Positions 43,546 through 53,269 of a stretch of 64,000 bases of DNA are shown one piece after another. A model generated the notes under the pieces. That model saw only the letters and a list, made by a program, of their open reading frames with translations. It was not told where the DNA came from and made no database searches. Where the stretch lies: the NCBI RefSeq assembly GCF_004118375.1, contig NZ_SDHX01000001.1:1119693-1183692 (forward strand). Reading direction: 5' to 3'. Both the position numbers and the translations under genes were made by a program. Numbering within the stretch: the first letter of the stretch is position 1; the number at the start of each line of letters is the position of its first letter. This DNA is from Oleiharenicola lentus. Its GTDB lineage: Bacteria > Verrucomicrobiota > Verrucomicrobiia > Opitutales > Opitutaceae.

Positions 43546-44712
43546 ATGGCGGGCTTGGAGGCGCGGCTGACCCCGCGCGGCGCGGGGCGTTTCGGCGGCG
43601 CGGCTTTCCTCGGCCTGTGGCTCTGTTTCTGGGCGGTGGGCGAGTTTTTTGCGCTCTGGATTCTGATCGCGGGCGGCTGGGCCTGGGCCACGGGACAACC
43701 GCCCGGTCCGGGCCGTGCGCCGCTGGAGACGGGGCCGGCGCTGATGACGGGCGTGTTCCTCCTCGGGTGGACGGCGTTCTGGACCTTCGGCGGACTGATG
43801 GCGTGGCACGAGTTTTTCCGCCTGATCTGGAGCAGCGACCGCCTGATTGCGCGGAGCGACGGTCTCGATCTCGTGCGGCGCGTGGGGCCGTTCACGAAGC
43901 GGCGCTTCCTGCCGCTCGACACGCTGCGCAGCCTGTTTCGCGTCGAGGCCAACACCGCGGTGCAGGCCGAGACCACCGGCGGGGTGGTGGAGCTGACGCG
44001 CAACGGCACGCCGGCCCAGCAGGCGGAGCTGATCGTGGCCTTCGCCGCGGAGCTGCGGCTGCCCCCGGCGGACCGGCTGCCTCCCGTGCTGCCCGCCGAG
44101 TGGTGCGAAGTGCGTGCACCGGAGGGCGGGGAGGTCCTGGTGCAGAATCCCGCGACCCGCCGCAGCGCCGCGCGTCTCATGTGGCTCGTGGCGTTGCCGC
44201 TGACGTGGGCGGCGCTCATGGTCGGGCGCGAAGCGTGGGACAACCTGAACCTCGGCGCGGCGGCGGCCATCCTCGCGGCGCTGGCCGGCTTGGCGATCTG
44301 GGGCGTGGTCCGGCTTACTTGGGCGCGCACGGAGTGGCGATTGGAGCAAGGGTGCGTGGTGCGGCAGAAACGCTTCGGCCTGGGGCGCACGGAGAACTTC
44401 GTGGGCACGGCGCTGCTCCTGGGCGAGACGACCGACAGCGACGGCGACCGCTGGTTCAGACTCGACCTGCGCGACAAGGGCGGCAAGTCGCACAAGCTGG
44501 TGCAGCACATCAACGACCCGACCGAGCCGCGCCAGCTCGGCCGCTGGCTCGCAGCGCGCACGGGCCTGCCTTTCGAGGACCGGACGACCGCGGAGCAACT
44601 GGCCCGTGCCGAGGCGGAGCGCGCCGAGTTGCAGGCCGAGCAGCTACGCTACCTGCGCGAAACCTGGTCCAGCTGGCTGCGCTCGCTCCCGGGCTTCGGC
44701 CGGCGGGAGTAG
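43546..44712 (+). CDS. Membrane protein of unknown function
   Basis: A 388-residue protein with two TM helices near the N-terminus (about residues 20-45 and 65-85), a soluble domain, and two more TM helices (about 210-260), ending in an Arg/Glu coiled-coil-like tail. Two similar cytoplasmic stretches resemble PH-like domains of bacterial membrane proteins (for example L-D-L-V-R-R-V-G-P-F-T-K-R-R-F), but no family is certain. An in-frame GTG at 43528 could be the start instead. Confidence 0.7.
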   Translation: MAGLEARLTPRGAGRFGGAAFLGLWLCFWAVGEFFALWILIAGGWAWATGQPPGPGRAPLETGPALMTGVFLLGWTAFWTFGGLMAWHEFFRLIWSSDRLIARSDGLDLVRRVGPFTKRRFLPLDTLRSLFRVEANTAVQAETTGGVVELTRNGTPAQQAELIVAFAAELRLPPADRLPPVLPAEWCEVRAPEGGEVLVQNPATRRSAARLMWLVALPLTWAALMVGREAWDNLNLGAAAAILAALAGLAIWGVVRLTWARTEWRLEQGCVVRQKRFGLGRTENFVGTALLLGETTDSDGDRWFRLDLRDKGGKSHKLVQHINDPTEPRQLGRWLAARTGLPFEDRTTAEQLARAEAERAELQAEQLRYLRETWSSWLRSLPGFGRRE

Positions 44713-44718
44713 CGCGGA

Positions 44719-47106
44719 TCAGATGTCCGGACTGGCTGCGGCCGCGGGCGCGGTTGACGCAGGCGGGGCCCCCGCCCAGGGCAGGCCGGCGTCAATCCAG
44801 GCGCGGAGGCGGAGAATTTCGTCGGCCTTCAGCGGCGGGTGTTCGTCGCGTTTGCTCAAGGGCGGCATCTCCGCGTCCTCGACCTGGTCGGAGACCATGG
44901 CAATCAGCATGCTGGCGGCGCCATTGCCGGGGATAACGGCCGGGTCGCCGGACTGGCCGCCTTTCAGGAGGCTCTCGCGGGTCGCGAGGCTGAATTTGCC
45001 CTTCTTGCGGTCGCCTCCGTGGCAGTCGTAACAGGAGCGTTCGAGCATGGGCTGGATTTCCTGGGCGTAATCGACTGTCGAAACCGCCGCGGTCGCGGCG
45101 GCGGCGGCCGGAATATCGGAAGGCTGCGGCACGCTCAGGCTCATCCAATCCACGCGCACGGGGGTCATGGTCTTGGGCTGCGTCAGGAGCAACGCCATGG
45201 CGGCCCAGGCGGTGCCGCCGGCGGAGATCCATTGGTCCTTGCCGTGGGGGAACCCGCTTTCAAACTGCGGCTGGAACGGCCAGGCGCGGCTGCGCACATA
45301 CCACGAACCGTCGTCGAACTGCGTGCGCAGCAGGAAGGCCGCGCCGCGGCGGTAGGCGGGATCGGACACCTTGAGCGTGCCGGTCGTGGCGAGCGTATAG
45401 AGCGCCTGGCCGGTCGCCCACGCGTCGCTGTCGAGGCCGTCGAGTTGCGCCCAGCCGCCATCCGACCGCTGCTGGCGGAGGATTGTCTGGGCGAGCGGTT
45501 GCAACGCCGCGGGTGCTTCGCCGGCCCACCCGAGTCCGAGCAACTGGAACAGCTGCTGGCCGAAGGTCACGGGTTTGGCGCGGGCCAGCCACTCCTGCGC
45601 GAGCGTGATGCGTTCGCGGCATTCCGCCTCGCGACCGCGGAGCGGATAAAGTTGCAGGGCGCGGATGCCGAACGCGACCGCCTCGATGGGACCGTCTTCC
45701 ATCGGCGGCCGGTAGTCATAGGTTTCCCAGGTGCCGTCGGGCAACTGGGCGTCGAGGTAATACCACGCCATGGCATCGGTGAGTTCGTCGGCCGGATACT
45801 CGAGTGCGGCGAAGCCCAGCATGCCGTAACCGACCACGGTGGGGAAATCCGGCTGGGGCGCGACCCGTTCGTAGGTGCGCTGGACCTTGTTCCGGTTGCG
45901 CCAGTAGGAGGCCTGGTCCTGCAACTGGCGGGCGAGGGAGACGTCGTCGAGGGCATGGCCGCGCTCGCGGGCCAAGGCGTAGGCGACGGCCGGCAGCGTC
46001 TGCTGATGACAGGAGACGCATTGCTGCTGGCGCACGACGCCGCTCAGGAGAAAACCGTCGGAGGTGCGCTGCAGCAACGGCAGCGCGCGGGCGATCGCGG
46101 CCTGCGTCATCGCGGCCTGCTCCGCCGGGGCGGCGGGCACGGCACGCGCCGGGATGCTTTTGCGTTTCGCGGGGCTTTTGCCGGGCTTGGCGCCGGCGGC
46201 GAGCAGAACGGCCTCCACCTTTTGCAGGCGGCGGTCCCGGGCCCAGTCGAGGGCGCTCTCGCCGCGTTCGCTCAGGAGGTTGGGATCGGCGCCGCGGTCC
46301 AGCATCGCCTGGACGACGGAGGGGTCATCCTCCTGGAGGTAGGTCGCCCAGAGGATTGGCGGGGTCTTGTGTTCGCCCGTGGGCGAGCGGTGGGTGAGGT
46401 CGGCGCCGCGTGCGATGAGCAGCTTCGCGTTTTCGGTCTGCTGGGCGTAGAGCGCAAAATTGAGAGCGTGCCCGGCGAAGCCCGGGCTGAACTTGAGGTC
46501 GGCGCCGGCGTCGAGGAGCTTGGCGACGAGGGCCGGGTCGCCGAGGGTGGACGCACCGACCACCTCGTTCGGCTTGGCGCCGGCGGCGAGGAGCAGGTCA
46601 ACGGTCTCGGTGTCGCCGTGGCCGGCGGCGAGGTCAATGGGCGCGCCCTCGCCTGGCAGGGTGACGGTGAAATCCGCCTGGTGGGCGAGAAGGATGCGCA
46701 CGACCTCCGCCGAGCGCGGCCGGCGGGTCGCGGCGATGAGGGCGGTGGTCTTGGCGGCGGTCGCGTGGTTCACGTTGGCGCCCTTGGCGAGCAGGGCGGT
46801 GACGGCCTCGGGGCGGGCCACGGCGTAGATCAGGGGTGTCGCGCCCGCGGTGTTGGTGGCGTTGACGTCGGCGCCCCGGTCGAGGAGGGCGGTGAGCGTG
46901 GCCGTGTCGTTGTTGAGCGCCGCCCAGTGCAGGGCGGTGTTGCCGAGGTCATCCTTGCCGGCGAGATCGGGGCCGCCGGCCAGCAGGGCGGTGATGGCGG
47001 ACTTGTCCTGAAAACGAACCGCCTCGACGAGCGGATCGGCGGAAACGGAGACCAGGCCGATGCAAACGAGCACGAATATCCCGAAACCGTGGAGGCGGGG
47101 AGTCAT
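44719..47106 (-). CDS. Exported ankyrin/cyclase-fold/cytochrome c hybrid protein
   Basis: A 795-residue exported protein. The order is: signal peptide (to about residue 23), seven or so ankyrin repeats (N-T-A-L-H-W-A-A-L-N-N, G-A-D-V-N-A-T, about 30-310), a haem site C363-V-S-C-H367, a squalene-cyclase/prenyltransferase-like alpha-toroid (about 390-650, with Q-R-S-D-G-G-W-A-Q-L), and a Planctomycete-type cytochrome c domain with C692-Y-D-C-H696-G-G and distal A-E-M-P-P-L-S. The cyclase part lacks a visible D-x-D-D acid. The role is unknown; electron transfer linked to a large binding scaffold is plausible. Confidence 0.82.
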   Translation of the reverse strand: MTPRLHGFGIFVLVCIGLVSVSADPLVEAVRFQDKSAITALLAGGPDLAGKDDLGNTALHWAALNNDTATLTALLDRGADVNATNTAGATPLIYAVARPEAVTALLAKGANVNHATAAKTTALIAATRRPRSAEVVRILLAHQADFTVTLPGEGAPIDLAAGHGDTETVDLLLAAGAKPNEVVGASTLGDPALVAKLLDAGADLKFSPGFAGHALNFALYAQQTENAKLLIARGADLTHRSPTGEHKTPPILWATYLQEDDPSVVQAMLDRGADPNLLSERGESALDWARDRRLQKVEAVLLAAGAKPGKSPAKRKSIPARAVPAAPAEQAAMTQAAIARALPLLQRTSDGFLLSGVVRQQQCVSCHQQTLPAVAYALARERGHALDDVSLARQLQDQASYWRNRNKVQRTYERVAPQPDFPTVVGYGMLGFAALEYPADELTDAMAWYYLDAQLPDGTWETYDYRPPMEDGPIEAVAFGIRALQLYPLRGREAECRERITLAQEWLARAKPVTFGQQLFQLLGLGWAGEAPAALQPLAQTILRQQRSDGGWAQLDGLDSDAWATGQALYTLATTGTLKVSDPAYRRGAAFLLRTQFDDGSWYVRSRAWPFQPQFESGFPHGKDQWISAGGTAWAAMALLLTQPKTMTPVRVDWMSLSVPQPSDIPAAAAATAAVSTVDYAQEIQPMLERSCYDCHGGDRKKGKFSLATRESLLKGGQSGDPAVIPGNGAASMLIAMVSDQVEDAEMPPLSKRDEHPPLKADEILRLRAWIDAGLPWAGAPPASTAPAAAASPDI

Positions 47107-47209
47107 GCCGTCGGAGTAGGGCGGAGAACCGCCGACGACGCAAGGTGGATGCTCGGCGCCTGCGGCGACAAGCCGTTCCGCCTTGAGGCAACCCGGCGCA
47201 AGCGGCTGC

Positions 47210-47728
47210 CTAGGCCCGCGCGGTCAGTTCGCTCGCGGCGGCGGTGTAGGCTTCGTGAAGCCGGTAGGTCTGATGCGCGCCGAGCTTCTGACCGAGCTGG
47301 GCAAAGAGATAGAGCAGGAGCGCCCCGATCACCATGCAGCCGCAGATCCACAAGCCCCACGGGTTCTGTCCCAGGCGATGCTGCACGAAGCCATAGATGC
47401 CCGAGAACGTGCCGAGCAGGCCGGTGCCGAGGTAGCCGTAGAGAAAGACCGACCAAATCTCGATTTCCGGACCGTAGATGCCCTCGATGCGCGTGCGGTC
47501 GCTGGATGCGGCTTCCACGCTGAGGAACAGCCGGGGCGACCAATAGCGGCGTTCGGCATCGGGGATGTGAACGGCGATGAAACCCGGGAATGTCCGCACC
47601 ACCAGCGTGGGGGCGTGCGCCTCAAGCCCGCGCTTCAAACCGGCATGCACGGCGTCAGGTGGAGCGGCGACCCAAGCTTCGAAACGCGGGCGGACCTGAA
47701 AACTGCTGAGCGGGGCTGGGGTGCTCAT
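47210..47728 (-). CDS. Small membrane protein of unknown function
   Basis: A 172-residue protein with a soluble N-terminal half (beta-rich, about residues 1-80) and two closely spaced TM helices (about 92-140), ending in a helical tail. I do not recognise a family. It lies between the ankyrin hybrid gene (same strand, 103 bp downstream) and a 260-bp intergenic region. Confidence 0.6.
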   Translation of the reverse strand: MSTPAPLSSFQVRPRFEAWVAAPPDAVHAGLKRGLEAHAPTLVVRTFPGFIAVHIPDAERRYWSPRLFLSVEAASSDRTRIEGIYGPEIEIWSVFLYGYLGTGLLGTFSGIYGFVQHRLGQNPWGLWICGCMVIGALLLYLFAQLGQKLGAHQTYRLHEAYTAAASELTARA

Positions 47729-47988
47729 GACGGTGGGGTCCCGCAGTCAGTCAATATTGCCGTTCACGCGCAAGCGGGTCGTTTTGGTCCGGTCGTTACC
47801 CCTTGCGAAACCATGTGTCCCAAGGGGCGCGGTGGACCCAGGCCTGGCAGTTCGACCACCCGGACCCTTGGGTTTATTCCCCTCCCTGATGGGCTCGCCG
47901 GCCCTTGCTAAAGAAAATTGAAAGTGGGCCACCCTACGGTGGATTTCGTTGTAATCGAGTGCCTAACGGGCCGATAAAGCAGGGCCGA

Positions 47989-48987
47989 ATGACTCCATCA
48001 ACCGCCATGCCCATCGATGCCAGCCCGGATGCCGCGCCTTCCTTGCCGGCCTTGTGGCGCGCCGCGGTTGGCCGGGTCTTCAAGCTCGTTACCAAGACCC
48101 ACGGACTGCGCCAGGTGACCTACACGCGCGTCAAGACCGTGCGGGCGCCGGGAGCCGACGGGGCCTTCGACATCGAGGTGCAGTGCGTGGACATCATTTC
48201 CCGCGTCATCGAGGGCAAGCGCACCCACAGCAACATCAGCAAGGAGGGCGTGTTGCGGCAGCATACTCGCGACGGATTGCCCCCCGAGAGCTTCGGTGCG
48301 GAGTGCCCGCTCGCGGAGTTCGAAAAGGTCACGGAGGCGATCCTCGCCTACACCAACACCTACCTCGAGTGGGTGATCCAGGATTCGCCCGAGGAGAACA
48401 ACGAGATCAGCATCCCGGTGGACGTGCCGCACCTGCGCCTCAACGCCATGGAGGCGAGTCTGGTCCGGCATTCCCCGTTCCTCTCCGGCGCCGTCTATTT
48501 TCTCACGCCCAACTCCATCGAGGCGGCGATGGCCTCGATCCGCATCGAGATGATGCGGGCCTCGCGGAACGTCCATCTTACCGACGCGGTGGACCCGGTC
48601 TATGTTGAGGAGAAGAACACCGCCGCCGCGTTGCTTCGCACCCGCCTGCACAAGGCACGCCTCGAGGCCGCCGCGGCGGTCCGGCCCGTCGCCGTCGATG
48701 CCGCGCTGCAGATCGACAGCCTTTGCCTCGCCCTGCTGGGGCGGCCCTCGTCCACAACGCTCAGCTGGATCAATGCGAATCCCAGCGAGGAGGGCGTCGT
48801 CGCCTGCCTCGGCATCAACCGCAGCCCGCTCGATTTCGTGCGCTGGGCCCACGTCTCCGGCCGCCTCGTGCCGGAGGAGCAGGCGGACCGGCTGAAGCTG
48901 CGCGACTTTTTCCGCGGCTGGAACAACAGCTACACCGGCCCCGACAAGGACGGTTTCTACCCGCTGCTGCGCCCGGCGACGGAGTGA
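47989..48987 (+). CDS. Conserved hypothetical protein
   Basis: A 332-residue soluble protein, ATG at 47989; an ATG at 48007 is equally possible. No signal peptide or TM helix. It contains a beta-rich segment (V-K-T-V-R-A-P-G-A-D), several acidic/His patches and a C-terminal helix with R-D-F-F-R-G-W-N-N-S-Y. I do not recognise the family. The 260-bp region upstream (47729-47988) has a short CCACC/GGTGG hairpin but no gene. Confidence 0.55.
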   Translation: MTPSTAMPIDASPDAAPSLPALWRAAVGRVFKLVTKTHGLRQVTYTRVKTVRAPGADGAFDIEVQCVDIISRVIEGKRTHSNISKEGVLRQHTRDGLPPESFGAECPLAEFEKVTEAILAYTNTYLEWVIQDSPEENNEISIPVDVPHLRLNAMEASLVRHSPFLSGAVYFLTPNSIEAAMASIRIEMMRASRNVHLTDAVDPVYVEEKNTAAALLRTRLHKARLEAAAAVRPVAVDAALQIDSLCLALLGRPSSTTLSWINANPSEEGVVACLGINRSPLDFVRWAHVSGRLVPEEQADRLKLRDFFRGWNNSYTGPDKDGFYPLLRPATE

Positions 48988-49032
48988 GCCGCCCGGCTCA
49001 ACGCGGCACCACGACGGATGCGGCACGGGCTT

Positions 49033-49545
49033 TCAGCCGCGCAGCAGGGCGAGTTTCGTGAGCTGGGATTCGAGCGTGGCGATGGAGTCCCAGGGCAGGA
49101 TGGGGGAGTTGCGGCGCTCGTCGGGCGGGTCGCGCTCGAGCGTGTCGGACCAGCCGCCGCAGCCGGTGAGGGGCAGCAGCGGACGCTTGTGCAGCCACGC
49201 AAGGCAGACTTCGGACTTGGTGCCGGCACGGCCGCCGATCACAAGGCAGGCGTCGCCCGCGAGGGCCATGAGGAGGTTGCGCGCGTCGCCCATGCCGCAG
49301 GGGATGAGCACGGAGCAGGGCCAGTCCTTCACGCCGATGTCGTCGTGGGGCACGATGCTCACGACCGTGCCGCCGGCGGCGAGGGCACGCTCGGCGGCCA
49401 CACGGGTGGCGGGGGCGCCGCAGCCACTGACGACGGTGATGCCGCGGCGGGCGAGCATTTCGCCGGCGGCGCCGGCGAGCTCATAAGCGCGCGAGCCGGG
49501 CTCGGCGCTGCCGAGGATGCAGACCTGGGGGGCGCGGGAATTCAT
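49033..49545 (-). CDS. SLOG/LOG-type nucleotide-binding protein (TIGR00725-like)
   Basis: A 170-residue Rossmann-like protein beginning V-C-I-L-G-S-A-E-P-G and carrying L-V-I-G-G-R-A-G-T-K-S-E-V, the G-G-x-x-G-T-x-x-E signature of the LOG/SLOG group. This group includes cytokinin-activating phosphoribohydrolases and DprA-like sensors; members of this size are usually annotated TIGR00725. The exact substrate is unknown. The ATG at 49545 was chosen; the 12 codons upstream are not conserved-looking. Confidence 0.8.
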   Translation of the reverse strand: MNSRAPQVCILGSAEPGSRAYELAGAAGEMLARRGITVVSGCGAPATRVAAERALAAGGTVVSIVPHDDIGVKDWPCSVLIPCGMGDARNLLMALAGDACLVIGGRAGTKSEVCLAWLHKRPLLPLTGCGGWSDTLERDPPDERRNSPILPWDSIATLESQLTKLALLRG

Positions 49546-49634
49546 GCCGACCGACAGTGCACGGTCCATCCGTCGCTCCAAGGCAAATGCCGTGCGGAAC
49601 TTATTTCGCGGCCGGCTGCCTAACCGTGGCTCCC

Positions 49635-50909
49635 GTGTTTAACCGACCCCGATTGTCCGGCCCTGTGTTCAGATCATGGATTGCGGCTGCCTGCCTGCTG
49701 ACCGGCGTGGCGGCCGGAGCGACGGAGCCGCCCGCGACCGAGTTTGGCCAGGATGTGCAGCTCGCGACCTTCGTCGTGCAGGGCAAGCCGCTGTCGATTT
49801 CCATCCACGCGCGCACCAAGGGCGACCGGCGCTACGCCGAGAAATTTGCCGACGAGGTGGTCGAGATCGCCTACGAAACGCTCGGCGATTCGCCGGGCAA
49901 GGGACTCGTCATCGTGGGGGCGAAGGGTGAACCGCATCCCGTGTTGCTCATGCGGAAATTCATCGCCTGGTCCGAGGCCGGCCGGATTGATCCCGGCCTG
50001 GCCCCGGCCGCCGCGCAGATGAAGGCCGCGCTCGGGCACGTCCAGGACAAGTTCAAGATCGACGACCAGGAGAGTGCGCGGATGGGAATCACCTTTGACA
50101 CCTTCATGCCGGCCATGCCCATGCCGCTGGTCGGGCCCGCCTCGCCCCTCTACCAATTCGCCTGGGCCGAGGGCTTCGACGACGCGCGGATCGAGCGGCG
50201 CCTGCAGCGTCTCACGCTCGCGGAGCTGGAACGCGACCAGCTCACGCGCTACGACTGGGTCTTTTATCTGCCGCCGCGCAGCGCCACGGGTCCCGTGCTG
50301 AAGGAACTCATGGACAAGGCCATGAAGGGACAGAAAATGGGCGTCCTCAAACGCGCGGCCGTCAAGAGCGCGGTGTTCACCTTCAAACCGGTCATCAACA
50401 AGGCCGTCGAGGCCATGCGGAGCGGTTTTCTGTTTGCGACGATCCTGCGCGCCGAAGGCACCTACAGTGAAGACGACATTGATCACCTCACGCGGGCCTA
50501 TGCACGCGAACTGATGCCGGACCTGAAACCCGGCTCCGGCGACGAGAAGCGCCGCGCCCTTGCCGCGATCGAGCAGCAGAAAATCGCCAACGCCGAATAC
50601 GCCAAGGATCCCTTCGTTAAGCCCGACCGCCTCGCCACTTTCGACCCGCTGGCCTACGCTGCCTTCGAGGGGGAATACACTGACAAACCCCCGGAGACCA
50701 CGCACCGGTTCGTGCGCGCGGGAGAGACCTTCCACTGGAACTTCCACCGGGACAAAGATCCGCGGGTATTTTATCCCGCCGGCGACCGGCTCCTCGTCAA
50801 CCAGGAGGGTACCATGACGATCCGATTCCTCGTGGACGAGTCGGGCCGGGTCACCGGCGTCGAAGAGCGGTGGGTGCGCCGCCGGCAGACCGTCCCGCGG
50901 AAGTCGTAG
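49635..50909 (+). CDS. Exported protein of unknown function
   Basis: A protein of about 424 residues with an N-terminal signal peptide (hydrophobic run A-A-C-L-L-T-G-V-A-A-G). GTG codons at 49626, 49635 and 49665 and an ATG further upstream are possible starts. The mature part is mixed alpha/beta with D-K-A-M-K-G-Q-K-M-G and T-F-K-P-V-I-N-K-A patches; I do not recognise the family. It is followed at 51 bp by the DUF3500 gene on the same strand, and the two may be an operon. Confidence 0.65.
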   Translation: MFNRPRLSGPVFRSWIAAACLLTGVAAGATEPPATEFGQDVQLATFVVQGKPLSISIHARTKGDRRYAEKFADEVVEIAYETLGDSPGKGLVIVGAKGEPHPVLLMRKFIAWSEAGRIDPGLAPAAAQMKAALGHVQDKFKIDDQESARMGITFDTFMPAMPMPLVGPASPLYQFAWAEGFDDARIERRLQRLTLAELERDQLTRYDWVFYLPPRSATGPVLKELMDKAMKGQKMGVLKRAAVKSAVFTFKPVINKAVEAMRSGFLFATILRAEGTYSEDDIDHLTRAYARELMPDLKPGSGDEKRRALAAIEQQKIANAEYAKDPFVKPDRLATFDPLAYAAFEGEYTDKPPETTHRFVRAGETFHWNFHRDKDPRVFYPAGDRLLVNQEGTMTIRFLVDESGRVTGVEERWVRRRQTVPRKS

Positions 50910-50960
50910 TTGCGGCAAGTTGGGGATTGTTCGCCAACTGGGGCGCAGATAGTCAGGGGC

Positions 50961-52157
50961 ATGCCCCACGCCGCCCCACGTCGTCGTCTGTTCACATTTA
51001 TTTGGGCTGCATTTGCGGCCGCCCTCGTCGCCGCCGAAACCGAGCAGGAACAGGTCACGCGGATGTTCGCCGAACGGCAGCAGCAGGCGCTGGCCCAACC
51101 GTTCCACGGCGTGACCACGCCCGAAGGAAAATCGGCCGGTCTCTTTCCGGTGAAGAAGACCGGCGTGTCCACCGATCAGCTGCTCGGGGCCGCCCAGGCT
51201 TTCCTCGCCGCACTGTCACCCGAACAGAAGAAGCGCACGGCTTTCGCGGTGGACGACAGCGAATGGCGCAAGTGGTGCAACGTGGACAACGGCATCTACG
51301 TGCGCCAGGGCACGAGCCTGAAGGAAATGGACGCCGTCCAGCGCGCCGCCGCGCGCGAGCTCATGCGCGCCACGCTCAGCGCCAAGGGCCTGGCGCTCGC
51401 CGATGCCATCCGCCGCACCGACCAGACGCTGCGCGAGTTGAACGAAGGCGACCCGGCCTACGACGAGGAACTCTACTTTTTCACGGTCATGGGCACGCCC
51501 TCGGCCACCGAACCGTGGGGGTGGCAGCTCGACGGGCACCACCTTGTCATCAACACCTTTGTGCTCGGCGACCAGGTAACGATGACCCCGGCTTTCTGGG
51601 GCGGCGAGCCGGTGCACACCACCTCCGGAAAATACTCGGGCAACGTCATCCTGCAGGAAGAACAGGACCAGGGCCTCGCCTTCATGCGCAGTCTCGATGC
51701 GGCGCAGCAGTCGGCCGCCCGCCTCGCTCCGCGCAAGGAGCGCGACGACATGAAGGCCGCCGCGTTCCAGGACAACCTCGTGCTGCCCTTCGCCGGCCTG
51801 CCGGCCAAGCAGCTCTCGCCCGCGCAAAAGCGGCAGCTTCTCGCGCTGACCGCACTTTTTGTGAACAACCAGAGCGACGGTCACGCCCGGGTGAAGCTCG
51901 ACGAGGTCGCCGCCCAACTCGACGGGACCTGGTTCGCCTGGATTGGCGACACCTCGCCCGACGCCGTGTTCTACTTCCGCATCCATTCGCCGGTGATCCT
52001 GATCGAGTTCGACCACCAGCGACCGGTCGGGGTGCCCGGCGTGCCGCGCACCGTCACGCGCGAGCACATCCACGTCATCGTGCGCACGCCCAACGGCAAC
52101 GATTACGGCAAGGACCTCCTCCGCCAGCACCTCGAGCAGCACCCGCATCCGCTTTGA
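50961..52157 (+). CDS. DUF3500 family exported protein
   Basis: A 398-residue protein with a signal peptide (about residues 1-25, cleavage near V-A-A-E). The body has the DUF3500 features W-C-N-V, G-W-Q-L-D-G-H-H-L, and T-P-A-F-W-G-G-E-P. DUF3500 proteins are secreted and common in Verrucomicrobiota and Planctomycetota; no activity is known. The ATG at 50961 was chosen to give the signal peptide. Confidence 0.88.
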   Translation: MPHAAPRRRLFTFIWAAFAAALVAAETEQEQVTRMFAERQQQALAQPFHGVTTPEGKSAGLFPVKKTGVSTDQLLGAAQAFLAALSPEQKKRTAFAVDDSEWRKWCNVDNGIYVRQGTSLKEMDAVQRAAARELMRATLSAKGLALADAIRRTDQTLRELNEGDPAYDEELYFFTVMGTPSATEPWGWQLDGHHLVINTFVLGDQVTMTPAFWGGEPVHTTSGKYSGNVILQEEQDQGLAFMRSLDAAQQSAARLAPRKERDDMKAAAFQDNLVLPFAGLPAKQLSPAQKRQLLALTALFVNNQSDGHARVKLDEVAAQLDGTWFAWIGDTSPDAVFYFRIHSPVILIEFDHQRPVGVPGVPRTVTREHIHVIVRTPNGNDYGKDLLRQHLEQHPHPL

Positions 52158-52334
52158 GTGCGGTATCCGGAATGCCGGCTTTCCGTTTGAGTGAGGATGC
52201 CGGCTGCTGGATTCAAAAAACCGGCCGGGCGGTTGCGGACCTTGTGCGGGCGACCGCCGTGGTTGTTCAGGCCCAGCAGTCTCAGGCAACTGATGGTGGT
52301 CGCTATTGCGGCGGACCGGGTGTAGGAGTGCCGG

Positions 52335-52538
52335 ATGCCTGAGCAACAAGTCAAAGACCTGGAGGCCAAACTTCAGACCGCCAACGAATCCGTGGCCCAA
52401 CTCACGAAGGCCAACGCCGAGCTGACCGCGCAGCTAAAGGCCGGTGAAGTGGCCTTCAAGCGCGTCCGGCGCAACGCCCGCCAGGACGGCAACACCCTGC
52501 GCGACGAGATCGCCGTGCTCCAGAAGCGCCGTGGCTGA
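52335..52538 (+). CDS. Small coiled-coil protein
   Basis: A 67-residue, almost wholly helical protein with heptad-like Leu spacing (V-K-D-L-E-A-K-L, V-A-Q-L-T-K-A-N-A-E-L) and a basic C-terminus. GTAGGAG lies 8 bp upstream of the ATG. Function unknown. A hairpin at 52590-52626 may terminate its transcript. Confidence 0.65.
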   Translation: MPEQQVKDLEAKLQTANESVAQLTKANAELTAQLKAGEVAFKRVRRNARQDGNTLRDEIAVLQKRRG

Positions 52539-52589
52539 GAATCCGGCTTCACCAGTCTTGGCCGGGGTCGCTTTGGCCGGCATGGGCTT

Positions 52590-52626
52590 GCGGGGCTGAG
52601 GCGTTTCAGCCCGCCCCGTATTTTTT
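52590..52626 (+). terminator. Rho-independent terminator
   Basis: A GCGGGGCTGA/TCAGCCCGC-type stem with one bulge, followed by CCCCGTA and TTTTTT, 51 bp after the coiled-coil gene. Confidence 0.65.
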
Positions 52627-52742
52627 ATCCTGCGCTGCGCAGCCCGGCGTGGGCGCACAGTGACAGGAACTCTGCTGCGCACCAAATCCCGCTGCTCCCG
52701 AAGCGGACGCCACGGGAACTCGCAGAATCCGGGTTAACCGGG

Positions 52743-53060
52743 CTAGAAGCTGTATTTGTGTTCCGCCAGGCTCTCCACAGATTCCCCCGGAAGCATCGTG
52801 CGGGCGGTGTGCAGGTAGCGATGGTTCGCCACATCCTCGACTTGGATCTCCTCGTCGAGTGTCTCCCAGCGAATGATGCGACCGCCGTCATGCAGGTGGA
52901 TCTTCTCGAGCTCGACCTGTGGGGCGTAGGCCAGCCGGTCGTATTTGCTCGCGGGAAAACTGATGGTGCGGCGCTCGGTGATCTCGAGGTATACCCGCCG
53001 GCCGCGCATCTGACAGCGGAGGGCGGCGAGACGCGTGTCAGGCTTGGCGATAGTTATCAT
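52743..53060 (-). CDS. DUF2442-like protein
   Basis: A 105-residue soluble protein with the DUF2442-type pattern of alternating strands and F-P-A-S-K-Y-D-R-L. DUF2442 proteins are often found near toxin-antitoxin genes, but no toxin is adjacent here. The ATG at 53060 gives the typical family length; the longer open frame upstream is not credible. Confidence 0.7.
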   Translation of the reverse strand: MITIAKPDTRLAALRCQMRGRRVYLEITERRTISFPASKYDRLAYAPQVELEKIHLHDGGRIIRWETLDEEIQVEDVANHRYLHTARTMLPGESVESLAEHKYSF

Positions 53061-53269
53061 GAGCCGAGGGTATTTCGGTTTCGGCCAATAGCGAAGCTTA
53101 TCGCCGGCAGACGCACGACGGACAACGAGAGTGGTTTTAAAGAAAGGAGCAAAGGAGCGAAGGCGCGGGAACTGGGCTGCTTTGCTTCCTGGTGTGCGAT
53201 AAACCGATCCGGCAGGATGCCTCCTTCTTGGGTCTCGTCTTTGCGCGGCGCACGGCAAGGCTGGGCGCC

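Noticed and set aside
42432-44561. 709-codon frame extending the ParB-like gene upstream
   Set aside because: The added residues are Ser/Arg/Pro-rich shadow sequence opposite the membrane-protein gene; the domain begins after the ATG at 43406.
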